In this document: positions 1 to 5,417 of the stretch, one piece after another
Layout: each line of letters begins with the position of its first letter
Position numbering within the stretch: the stretch's first letter is position 1
From: BQOK01 sp048388525
GTDB lineage: Bacteria > Bacillota > Clostridia > Oscillospirales > Ruminococcaceae
Direction of reading: 5' to 3'
Assembly: GCF_048388525.1 (NCBI RefSeq)
Contig: NZ_DBGCTQ010000023.1
Coordinates: forward strand, 1-6,222
Length of the DNA: 6,222 nucleotides
The notes under the pieces: model-generated
What the model saw: only the letters and a program-made list of their open reading frames with translations
What the model was told of the DNA's origin: nothing
Database searches by the model: none
Made by a program: the position numbers and the translations under genes

Positions 1-944
1 GGGTAATCGGGGAATTGAAGGGCCGTGAAACTCACCATCATGCGGAAAAAGTCGAACCCCTCCTCCGCCGCAAAGCGGAATTCCTCCGGGTAGTAGTCCC
101 GGGTGTAATGCTCCGGCCAAAAGTCGCTCTCCGCCTTGCAGGTAAAGCCCACGCCCTTCCAAAGCGGAAGCGCGCCGCCTTTCAGCTCCGGCAGCGCCGG
201 GGCCTGATCGATGCTCTCCCGGCCGATCGTGCTGCGCGCCGCAGCCACCTCCAGCGTGATGTACTCCGGTTCGTCCTCAAAGGAGTCGTAGAGCCGCACG
301 GCCGCCAGAATGGCCTCCTCCCGGGTCAGCGGCTCGCCGCCCCGGAACTCCCACTCCCCGCTGAACTCCAGCAGCGGCTTGTGGCTCAGGCGCGAGCAGC
401 GGTTAAAGCTGAACAGCATCGCCCCCACATAGGCGTCGCCCGCGTAGTCGGTCCCGTTCGGCCCCGGGATCATCACCTCGTCCGGCACAGGGAGAGGGCA
501 GTACGCCGTCTCCTGGTCCCAGGGCGCGTTGCCCTCGGTAAAATAGCCATCGTACAGCGCGTTCATGCGCAGGTCGCCCAGCGCCTCGGCGGCGCACATC
601 AGGTACACTGCCCCGCAGGCGCGGTCGACCGCCTGGCCGGTGCTGTTTTCACACAGGCGCGCCCATTCTCCGGCGGCCCCGTTGTCCCGCAGGGCGATCA
701 TCCGCCCCAAAAGCTCCCCCAACTCGGTGTCCAGCACAGGCGCGGAATAGTCCGCCTGCAGTGCCTGCGGTACCAGCCCCAGGGAGATCGCGCGGGCTGT
801 CTCTCTCTGTGCGGGCTGTTCGGCCGCCTGCGCCTGTGCCGGCGGGGCGGCGCTCCCCGCGGGAACCGGCGGCTGCTGCGTGCCGCAGGCGGCAAAAACA
901 ACCGGCAGGGCGGCTGCAAAAAGGATGCCGCGTATTCTTTTCAT
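1..944 (-). CDS. Surface lipoprotein with SLH-like segment and start of a GH5-like (cellulase family) domain, 3' end off window
   Basis: Reading from ATG at 944 gives 314 codons with no stop before the left edge, so the C-terminus is missing. GAGGTG (957-952) lies 7 nt before the ATG. Residues 1-20 form a lipoprotein signal: basic MKRIR, a hydrophobic core, then FAAC with Cys20 as the likely lipidated residue. An Ala/Pro/Gln-rich linker follows to about residue 50, fitting a tethered surface protein. Residues 206-222 (LTREEAILAAVRLYDSF) resemble the core of an S-layer-homology repeat. From residue 262 (WKGVGFTCKA) to 314 the sequence resembles the first beta-strands of GH5 glycoside hydrolases, with GFDFFRMMVSF (296-306) matching the usual G-F-x-x-x-R-x-x-V-S-x strand; Arg301 aligns with the conserved GH5 arginine. 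The catalytic glutamates would lie outside the window. The lipoprotein call is firm; the GH5 and SLH assignments are by eye. It is divergent from the HTH/kinase operon. Confidence 0.8.
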   Translation of the reverse strand, partial: MKRIRGILFAAALPVVFAACGTQQPPVPAGSAAPPAQAQAAEQPAQRETARAISLGLVPQALQADYSAPVLDTELGELLGRMIALRDNGAAGEWARLCENSTGQAVDRACGAVYLMCAAEALGDLRMNALYDGYFTEGNAPWDQETAYCPLPVPDEVMIPGPNGTDYAGDAYVGAMLFSFNRCSRLSHKPLLEFSGEWEFRGGEPLTREEAILAAVRLYDSFEDEPEYITLEVAAARSTIGRESIDQAPALPELKGGALPLWKGVGFTCKAESDFWPEHYTRDYYPEEFRFAAEEGFDFFRMMVSFTALQFPDY

Positions 945-987
945 ACAAAATCACCTCAAACTAAAAGCATGGAACGGCCCAATTTAA

Positions 988-996
988 ATTGTAGCA
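988..996 (-). promoter_or_regulatory. Probable extended -10 promoter for the lipoprotein gene
   Basis: On the minus strand TGC precedes TACAAT (-10 at 993-988), an extended -10 arrangement (TGnTACAAT). No good -35 hexamer is found 16-18 bp upstream, which extended -10 promoters tolerate. A start near 981 would give a leader of about 37 nt before the ATG at 944. The start site would fall at the edge of the perfect palindrome AATTTAAATT (981-990). Confidence 0.45.
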
Positions 997-1014
997 GGCC
1001 GCGGCCGCCGATCG

Positions 1015-1031
1015 GTGTGCGCGCTGCACAC
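1015..1031. promoter_or_regulatory. Dyad in divergent intergenic region, candidate operator
   Basis: GTGTGC (1015-1020) and GCACAC (1026-1031) form perfect 6-bp inverted arms around 5 bp. The dyad lies upstream of the -35 box of the HTH/kinase promoter and just upstream of the leftward -10, a position where a regulator could touch both promoters. Short GC-rich dyads arise by chance in such DNA, so this is only a candidate. Confidence 0.3.
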
Positions 1032-1047
1032 ACGCCTGAAGTTTTAT

Positions 1048-1076
1048 TTGAACCGCGCGCAGAGATGCGCTATAAT
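1048..1076 (+). promoter_or_regulatory. Sigma-A-type promoter of the HTH/kinase operon
   Basis: TTGAAC (1048-1053, 4 of 6 matches to TTGACA) is followed by a 17-bp spacer and a perfect TATAAT (1071-1076). Transcription would start near A1083, leaving a short leader of about 17 nt that contains the ribosome binding site AAGGGGGG (1086-1093), 6 nt before the ATG at 1100. This is the clearest promoter in the window. Confidence 0.8.
1057..1070. promoter_or_regulatory. GCGCA-N4-TGCGC dyad in promoter spacer, candidate autoregulatory operator
   Basis: GCGCA (1057-1061) and TGCGC (1066-1070) are perfect inverted arms around GAGA. The dyad occupies most of the -35/-10 spacer and abuts the -10 box, so a bound protein would block RNA polymerase. 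XRE-family proteins often bind such dyads in their own promoters; that the adjacent HTH protein binds here is inference. Confidence 0.35.
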
Positions 1077-1099
1077 GGGCTCATCAAGGGGGGCTGCCC

Positions 1100-1558
1100 A
1101 TGAAAGATCAAACGCGGCCGGAAATGGTTCCCGGCACCGCCGCTCTGCTGGAGCGGCTTTTCAAGACCGCGTCCTTCGACCACTTTTTACAGCAGAACGA
1201 GCAGGCAATGCAGCCGGAGCCGTTCCACCTTTACATCTGCGCCCTGTGCAGGCAAAAGGGCCTTGTTCGGGAACACGTGATCCAGCGCGCAAATATCGAG
1301 CGCAGCTACGGCCATCAGATCTTCCGGGGCATCCGCGAGCCCTCCCGCGACAAAGTCCTTCAGTTCGCCTTTGGCTTCGGTCTCAACGTTCCGGAGGCGC
1401 AGCGCCTTCTGCGCGCGGCGGAAAAGAGCCCGCTCTATCCGCGGCTCAAGCGGGATGCGGCCATCCTTTTTTGCATCAATCGCGGCGAAAGCCTTGTGCA
1501 AACGCAGCTGCTGTTAAGTGACCTGGGATTATCCCCTCTGGGAGGCGCAGAATGCTGA
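1100..1558 (+). CDS. XRE-like helix-turn-helix protein paired with Ser/Thr kinase
   Basis: This 152-aa cytoplasmic protein is a probable DNA-binding regulator. The N-terminal part (about 13-41, TAALLERL...FDHFLQQNEQ) is a short helical region that commonly precedes the HTH in clostridial proteins of this kind. Residues 42-108 form a Cro/CI-type helix bundle: FHLYICALCRQKG, then VREHVIQRANIE, then the likely recognition helix RSYGHQIFRGIREPSRDK, closed by VLQFAFGFGLNVPEAQRLLRAA. The C-terminal tail (109-152, SPLYPRLKRDAAILFCINRG) is the conserved extension seen in HTH proteins located beside membrane kinases. The ATG at 1100 is chosen because AAGGGGGG sits 6 nt upstream and the promoter immediately precedes it. 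Its last 7 bp overlap the start of the kinase gene, implying translational coupling. I infer that it is a substrate or effector of that kinase. Expression probably comes from the promoter at 1048-1076, perhaps with self-control. Confidence 0.85.
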   Translation: MKDQTRPEMVPGTAALLERLFKTASFDHFLQQNEQAMQPEPFHLYICALCRQKGLVREHVIQRANIERSYGHQIFRGIREPSRDKVLQFAFGFGLNVPEAQRLLRAAEKSPLYPRLKRDAAILFCINRGESLVQTQLLLSDLGLSPLGGAEC

Positions 1559-3264
1559 AAGATGAATTTGCACAGGCTTTTTCAGCTGCGGCTTACCCCG
1601 GGCCCCTGACCGGGCGCTATGAGCTGCTGGAATGCCTCGGCGCAGGCGAAGGGCGGGAAACGCTGCTCGCGCGGGAGCGCTGTTCCGGCAGCCTTTGCGT
1701 CGTCAAATGCTATACCGGCCAGCGGATCGCGGCGGGCCGCAACGAGGCCGCGCTGCTTCGCGCCCTCTCCTGCCCGGCCGTCCCCCGGTACCTCGAGCAG
1801 CTCGAGACCGGCTCCATGCTCTGTGTGGTGCGGGAGTATGTGCCCGGCGTCACCTTGGCCGAGCTCTGCCGCAAAGGGCCCCTCTCGGAACCGCAGGTGT
1901 GCGGCATCGGCTGCCTTCTCTGCGATGCCCTGGCCTGCCTGCACAGCCAAACGCCGCCGGTCATCCACCGGGACATCAAGCCCCAAAATCTTATCCTTCG
2001 CGAGGGCGGCGGGCTGGCGCTGATCGATTTTGAAATTTCCCGCAGCTATCACACCGGGCGCGAGGCCGACACAGTTGTGATGGGAACAAGGCATTTCGCC
2101 GCGCCCGAGCAGTATGGTTTTTCCCAAACAGACGGCCGGGCGGATATTTTTTCGCTGGGCATGGTACTCTGCTTTCTCCTCACCGGCGGCACGGATCCAG
2201 GCGCCGCCGCGCTGCCGGAGGGCGCGCTGAAGCAGGCGATCCTGCGCTGCACCCAGTTTGCGCCCCAGGATCGGTTTCAGTCTGTGGACGAAGTAAAAGC
2301 TTTTTTGTCGGCAAAGCCCCAAAAACCGCCGCGCCGCCGCGCATCGCGCGGGCTTGCGGCTGCCGCGGCGCTGCTTGCACTTGCCGCGGCCATCCCGTTT
2401 ACAGCATGGATCTCCGGGCGCTCCGGCGGTTTTCGGGAACCGCTCATCGAGCAGGCCGCCCTCGTTTCGCTGGGCCTGCCCCCGGGCGGCCGCCTTACGG
2501 CCGAGGATTGCCGCCGGGTCACCTCGCTGTACCTTCTCGGCGCCGAGTGCTGTGCGGATGCCGACGCCTTTTACGGCGGCTTTTACCGGTGGGGAATGTC
2601 CGGCTCGATCAAAAGCGACGTCCGCGATCTGCGCGACCTCGAGCGCTTTCCAAACCTCACCGACCTCGGCATCTACGGCGCGCACATCTCCGACCTCACG
2701 CCCCTGGCGGCCCTGCCCCACCTCTCCCGCCTCGCCCTGGGCGAAAACGACATCACCGACTGCGCGCCCCTGGCCGGCATGGCCTCCCTGCGCTATGTCC
2801 ACCTGTTCCATAACCCCCTGGCGGACGCGTCGGCCCTGGCCAAGCTTCCCCATCTGTTCAGCCTGGAGCTCGGCCTGTGCGACGGATATGACCCTGCCTT
2901 CCTCTCAGAGATCCATGCCCTCGATTGCCTGGGGGTGGGCAACCTGACCGATTCTTACCGGCAGCTTGCCGGCATGCGCGTGCGCGAGCTCTGGCTCAGC
3001 TATTCCGGCTTCTCCGATCTGGCGGACATCTCGCAGGTGCAGGGGCTCGAATACCTTGTGCTGAGCAACACGCCCCTCGCTTCGCTGCAGGGGATCGAGG
3101 CCCACACCCAGCTCAAAACGCTGGAACTGTGCGGCACCGCCATTTCAGATCTCACGCCGCTTTTGTCCCTGCCCGCGCTGCAGCAGGTCACCATCAGCGA
3201 GTCCATGCGAGCCTGTGCCGAAGCGATCGCAGAAAAGGCGCGGTTCGAGATCGTGATCCTTTGA
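1552..3264 (+). CDS. Transmembrane Ser/Thr protein kinase with predicted extracellular leucine-rich-repeat domain
   Basis: The 570-aa protein reads as a bacterial receptor kinase. Residues 23-253 are a Hanks-type kinase: glycine loop LGAGEGRE (29-36, irregular), catalytic Lys52 (VVKCY), alpha-C Glu65, HRDIKPQN (139-146; catalytic Asp141, Lys143, Asn146), metal-binding Asp159 in DFE rather than DFG, activation segment ending FAAPEQYG (182-189), DIFSLG (198-203) and Arg241 in the last helix. A basic stretch PPRRRASRG (259-267) precedes one Ala/Leu-rich membrane helix (about 268-288), placing the kinase inside and the C-terminus outside. Residues 359-549 are leucine-rich repeats, mostly 22 residues long, resembling internalin-type LRRs. 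Residues 290-358 are a linker or cap that I do not recognise. GGAGG (1541-1545) lies 6 nt before the ATG, which overlaps the end of the HTH gene. The essential catalytic residues are present, so it is probably active. The ligand is unknown. Confidence 0.92.
   Translation: MLKDEFAQAFSAAAYPGPLTGRYELLECLGAGEGRETLLARERCSGSLCVVKCYTGQRIAAGRNEAALLRALSCPAVPRYLEQLETGSMLCVVREYVPGVTLAELCRKGPLSEPQVCGIGCLLCDALACLHSQTPPVIHRDIKPQNLILREGGGLALIDFEISRSYHTGREADTVVMGTRHFAAPEQYGFSQTDGRADIFSLGMVLCFLLTGGTDPGAAALPEGALKQAILRCTQFAPQDRFQSVDEVKAFLSAKPQKPPRRRASRGLAAAAALLALAAAIPFTAWISGRSGGFREPLIEQAALVSLGLPPGGRLTAEDCRRVTSLYLLGAECCADADAFYGGFYRWGMSGSIKSDVRDLRDLERFPNLTDLGIYGAHISDLTPLAALPHLSRLALGENDITDCAPLAGMASLRYVHLFHNPLADASALAKLPHLFSLELGLCDGYDPAFLSEIHALDCLGVGNLTDSYRQLAGMRVRELWLSYSGFSDLADISQVQGLEYLVLSNTPLASLQGIEAHTQLKTLELCGTAISDLTPLLSLPALQQVTISESMRACAEAIAEKARFEIVIL
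2626..3198 (+). repeat. Leucine-rich repeats within the kinase ectodomain
   Basis: Protein-level repeats in residues 359-549 fall in one register, starting at Asp359, 381, 403, 425, 447 (20 residues), 467, 489, 511 and a partial unit at 533. The usual pattern is D-L-x-P-L-A-x-L-P-x-L-x-x-L-x-L-x-x-N-x-I-x. The first four and last three units are the most regular; those at 447 and 467 are divergent. They are not DNA-level tandem copies. Confidence 0.8.
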
Positions 3265-3317
3265 CCCGGCCCCGCCCGGGCCCCCTGCAGGGCGCAAACA
3301 AGGTCCGCCCACAAACA

Positions 3318-3360
3318 AAAGACCCGCCCGGCGCACATTTTGTGCGCCGGGCGGGTCTTT
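3318..3360. terminator. Bidirectional intrinsic terminator between convergent operons
   Basis: The arms at 3318-3337 and 3341-3360 are perfect 20-bp complements around a TTT loop, GC-rich in the middle and flanked by A/T runs. Reading right, the stem ends in TCTTT then CTATTCATTTTTC; reading left it ends in a T-rich run (TCTTTTGTTTGT). It sits 53 bp after the kinase stop and directly touches the stop codon of the minus-strand gene (3363-3361), so it should end both transcripts. Confidence 0.9.
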
Positions 3361-3813
3361 CTATTCATTTTTCATCTTTTTCGCGCCCTGCCGTGGCCGC
3401 AGCGGCACCGACATCACCACCGCGATGCCCATGGCCAGGGCCACCGCGATCTTTAAGGTCTCGGCCCCCTTGGCGGCGCTGGCCGCCGTGTCGCCGGTGA
3501 TAAAGCTGTAAGCCGTGTAGTAAATGCCCGCGCCGGGCACCAGCGGGAAGATCCCCGGGATCAAAAACAGGGTCACCGGCGCCTTGCGCGCCACCGCAAA
3601 CACCCGTGTCAGGATCGCCAGCGGGATCACCGCCACCAGGCTGGCCGCCACCGGGCTCGGCTGCGCCTGCATCATGCTCCAGTAAAAAAGCCAGCCGGTC
3701 ATGCCCGCGGCGCCGCAGCACCACAGGTGCCGGTGGGGCACGTGGAACAGCAGCGCAAAGCACAGGGTGCCGAAAAAGGCCGCGGCCAGCTGCACCAAAA
3801 GCTCAAACAGCAT
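3361..3813 (-). CDS. Threonine/serine exporter, C-terminal half (ThrE_2/YjjB-like)
   Basis: This 150-aa integral membrane protein is the smaller half of a split ThrE-type threonine/serine exporter. It has about four to five hydrophobic segments (around 1-23, 29-48, 55-74, 80-104, 119-137) and the family signature IPGIFPLVPGAGIYYTAYSFITGD (85-108). The tail RPRQGAKKMKNE is basic. I start at the ATG at 3813-3811: it overlaps the stop of the upstream exporter half (TGATG) and has GGGAGG (3827-3822) 8 nt upstream. An alternative start 57 bp further upstream would add only a charged, non-family extension inside the partner gene. The partner just upstream supplies the other half, so the two subunits are probably made in a fixed ratio by translational coupling and act together in the cytoplasmic membrane. 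Substrates are assigned from the family only. Confidence 0.87.
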   Translation of the reverse strand: MLFELLVQLAAAFFGTLCFALLFHVPHRHLWCCGAAGMTGWLFYWSMMQAQPSPVAASLVAVIPLAILTRVFAVARKAPVTLFLIPGIFPLVPGAGIYYTAYSFITGDTAASAAKGAETLKIAVALAMGIAVVMSVPLRPRQGAKKMKNE

Positions 3814-4583
3814 CACCCGATCCCTCCCGGCAGGCCGGCCGCCGCCAGCAGCACAAGGCCCGCGCCGCACGCAATGCAGGCGGCGGTCAGCAGCGCGTCC
3901 AGCATGCGGATCACCCCGGAAAGAAAATCCGCGTCCAGCAGGTCCCGGATCCCCATCGTCAGCGCCATGCCGGGCACCAGGGGCATCAGCGCGCCGATGA
4001 TGGCTTTGTCCATGTTGCAGCCAAACCCCATGCGGAACAGCAGCATGGTCGCCAGCGACACAAACGCCGCGCCCAAAAATTTTGTGAACAGCTTGTTGGT
4101 TCCCCAGCGGCCCAACCCCAGCAGCACCGCCTGCAGGCCCAGACCCACCGCCAGGGCCGCCAGGCCGTCCTGCCAGGCCCCGCCGAACAGGATCGCAAAG
4201 CAGGCGCTGCCGAACCCGCAGGCCAGTACCTGCTGGCGGCTGGGGGCATAGGGCATGGCCCGGATGCGGTCCAGCTCCCGGTACGCTCCCTCCAGGTCCA
4301 CCTTTCCCTGGGCAATATGGCGCGAGAGTGCGTTCAGCGCCTCCACCCGCCCCAAATGCACCTCGCTGGCCGGCACGCTGCGGATCTGGGCTGGGTGCCC
4401 CTCTTCCGAGCCGATGCTGGTAAACAGGCCGTTCGTCAGCACATAACCGTGGAAGTTCTGCACCCCCAGGCTTTTTGCCATGATCTCCATCGTCTGCTGG
4501 GTGCGGCTCACCTCCGCGCCGTTTTTCAGCATCAGTTCCCCCGCCGCGGTCACCAGATCCAGCGCGTGCTGCTGCTCGTCCAT
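3813..4583 (-). CDS. Threonine/serine exporter, N-terminal half (ThrE/DUF1212, YjjP-like)
   Basis: The 256-aa protein has a cytoplasmic N-terminal region (about 1-115) with the family motif LMLKNGAEVSRTQQTM (17-32), then about five membrane segments (near 117-135, 138-158, 168-186, 193-210, 229-250). PLVPG (201-205) and GIRDLLDADFLSG (211-223) are characteristic of the DUF1212 half of ThrE exporters, which move threonine and serine out of the cell. A TTG at 4589 could add two residues, but the GGGGAG site is 8 nt from the ATG at 4583 and only 2 nt from the TTG, so ATG is preferred. The gene starts 15 nt after the cytidylyltransferase stop and its own stop overlaps the start of the C-terminal half. 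In Corynebacterium the two halves form one protein; here they are separate, as in YjjP/YjjB. Confidence 0.88.
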   Translation of the reverse strand: MDEQQHALDLVTAAGELMLKNGAEVSRTQQTMEIMAKSLGVQNFHGYVLTNGLFTSIGSEEGHPAQIRSVPASEVHLGRVEALNALSRHIAQGKVDLEGAYRELDRIRAMPYAPSRQQVLACGFGSACFAILFGGAWQDGLAALAVGLGLQAVLLGLGRWGTNKLFTKFLGAAFVSLATMLLFRMGFGCNMDKAIIGALMPLVPGMALTMGIRDLLDADFLSGVIRMLDALLTAACIACGAGLVLLAAAGLPGGIG

Positions 4584-4598
4584 CCCCAAAGCTCCCCT

Positions 4599-5387
4599 CT
4601 AAGCCCGCACGGCCCGCCGCACCGCGGCAAATTCCGGCAGGGTGGCATACAGATGGCCGGCAATGACCTCCATCAGCTTGAAGTCCTCTTCACTGTCGAT
4701 GTCCAGGATGCCGGTGTCCATCATGGTCACCACATAGGTCTTGGCGTCCCATATGATCCCTGTGGTGTTCTCCGCCAAAAAGCCGCGCCGGTATACATAG
4801 ATGCTTGCGTTCACGTCGTAGAACACCGGCGCCTGCTGGCGTGCGGTATACGACCCGCTGCCGGTGCCGTCCTCGGGGCGGTTCTCGATCCCCTTTTCAA
4901 TGTGGTCCCCGCAGTCGCGCACCATGTTGAAATAGGGGTTTCGGCGGCTCTCGGTCACGCTGTAAACCAGATCCAGATCCGGCCTCACGCTTTTCAGCTC
5001 ATAGGCATTGCGGATGTCCTGGGCGGTGCGCAATGGGCTTGTGATGTCCAGGTCCATCACGTAGTCGTAGGCACAGCCCTGCCGCGCCTCCATGCGGGCG
5101 AGGCTGTCCTGGATCACAGCCATTTTTGGGGCGGTGTCCCCCCCCAGCGCCGCCTCCCGGGGCAGATAGGCCACCTCGGGGTATTTTTCGGCCACCAGCG
5201 CCGCCAGGGCCTCGCTGTCGGTGTTCAGGCAGATGTCCGCCTGCACACCCGGCATTTTTTCCAAAAACAACTGTGCCGCCGCAAGGCTGTAGTAAACCAG
5301 CGGCCGGCCGCAGAAGGTCTTCAGGTTCTTATTTTTGAACCCCTTGCTCCCCGCTCTTCCGCAGATGGTAATGAGCAGTCTTTCCAT
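4599..5387 (-). CDS. Acylneuraminate-type cytidylyltransferase (CMP-nonulosonic acid synthetase family)
   Basis: The 262-aa soluble enzyme probably couples CTP to a nonulosonic acid (sialic, legionaminic or a related acid), giving the CMP-sugar used for surface glycans. The N-terminal nucleotide-binding loop is TICGRAGSKGFKNKNLKTF (7-25), with Arg11, Ser14 and Lys15 in the expected places. LNTDSEALA (54-62), MDLDITSPLRTAQDI (111-125), RQQAPVFYDVNASIYVYRR (183-201) and the metal-site-like ILDIDSEEDF (227-236) follow in the family order. The length fits a single-domain NeuA/PtmB-like enzyme. The loop resembles PtmB-type (legionaminate) enzymes more than classical NeuA, but the exact sugar cannot be fixed from sequence. 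The start is supported by AGAGGGGA 7 nt before the ATG. It is 30 nt downstream of the oxidoreductase gene and 15 nt upstream of the exporter, so it is probably in one operon. No nonulosonate synthase is in view. Confidence 0.87.
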   Translation of the reverse strand: MERLLITICGRAGSKGFKNKNLKTFCGRPLVYYSLAAAQLFLEKMPGVQADICLNTDSEALAALVAEKYPEVAYLPREAALGGDTAPKMAVIQDSLARMEARQGCAYDYVMDLDITSPLRTAQDIRNAYELKSVRPDLDLVYSVTESRRNPYFNMVRDCGDHIEKGIENRPEDGTGSGSYTARQQAPVFYDVNASIYVYRRGFLAENTTGIIWDAKTYVVTMMDTGILDIDSEEDFKLMEVIAGHLYATLPEFAAVRRAVRA

Positions 5388-5417
5388 GCTGATTCCCCTC
5401 TTTTAAAAATTCGGCCG

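Noticed and set aside
15..1103. Long plus-strand open frame (362 codons) over the lipoprotein gene
   Set aside because: It lies antisense to the lipoprotein frame, which has a signal peptide, ribosome binding site and domain-like sequence. The plus-strand product is Arg/Pro/Ala/Gln-rich with no recognisable domain, and it runs through the divergent promoter region. It is a GC-driven shadow.
1582..2853. Minus-strand open frame (423 codons) opposite the kinase
   Set aside because: It is antisense to a well-supported kinase with ordered catalytic motifs. The product is low-complexity Gly/Ala/Arg-rich with no domain, as expected from the complementary frame of GC-rich coding DNA.
3265..3292. Small palindromes CCCGG-N6-CCGGG and CCCTGCAGGG after the kinase stop
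   Set aside because: They are short, lack a following T-run and are typical of GC-rich spacer DNA. The strong stem at 3318-3360 accounts for termination.
3814..3870. Upstream start for the C-terminal exporter half, adding 19 residues
   Set aside because: The added sequence is charged and unlike the family, lies inside the partner gene and lacks the good GGGAGG spacing of the ATG at 3813, which also overlaps the preceding stop.
4584..4589. TTG start for the N-terminal exporter half
   Set aside because: The Shine-Dalgarno-like GGGGAG is only 2 nt from the TTG but 8 nt from the ATG at 4583, so the ATG is the better start.
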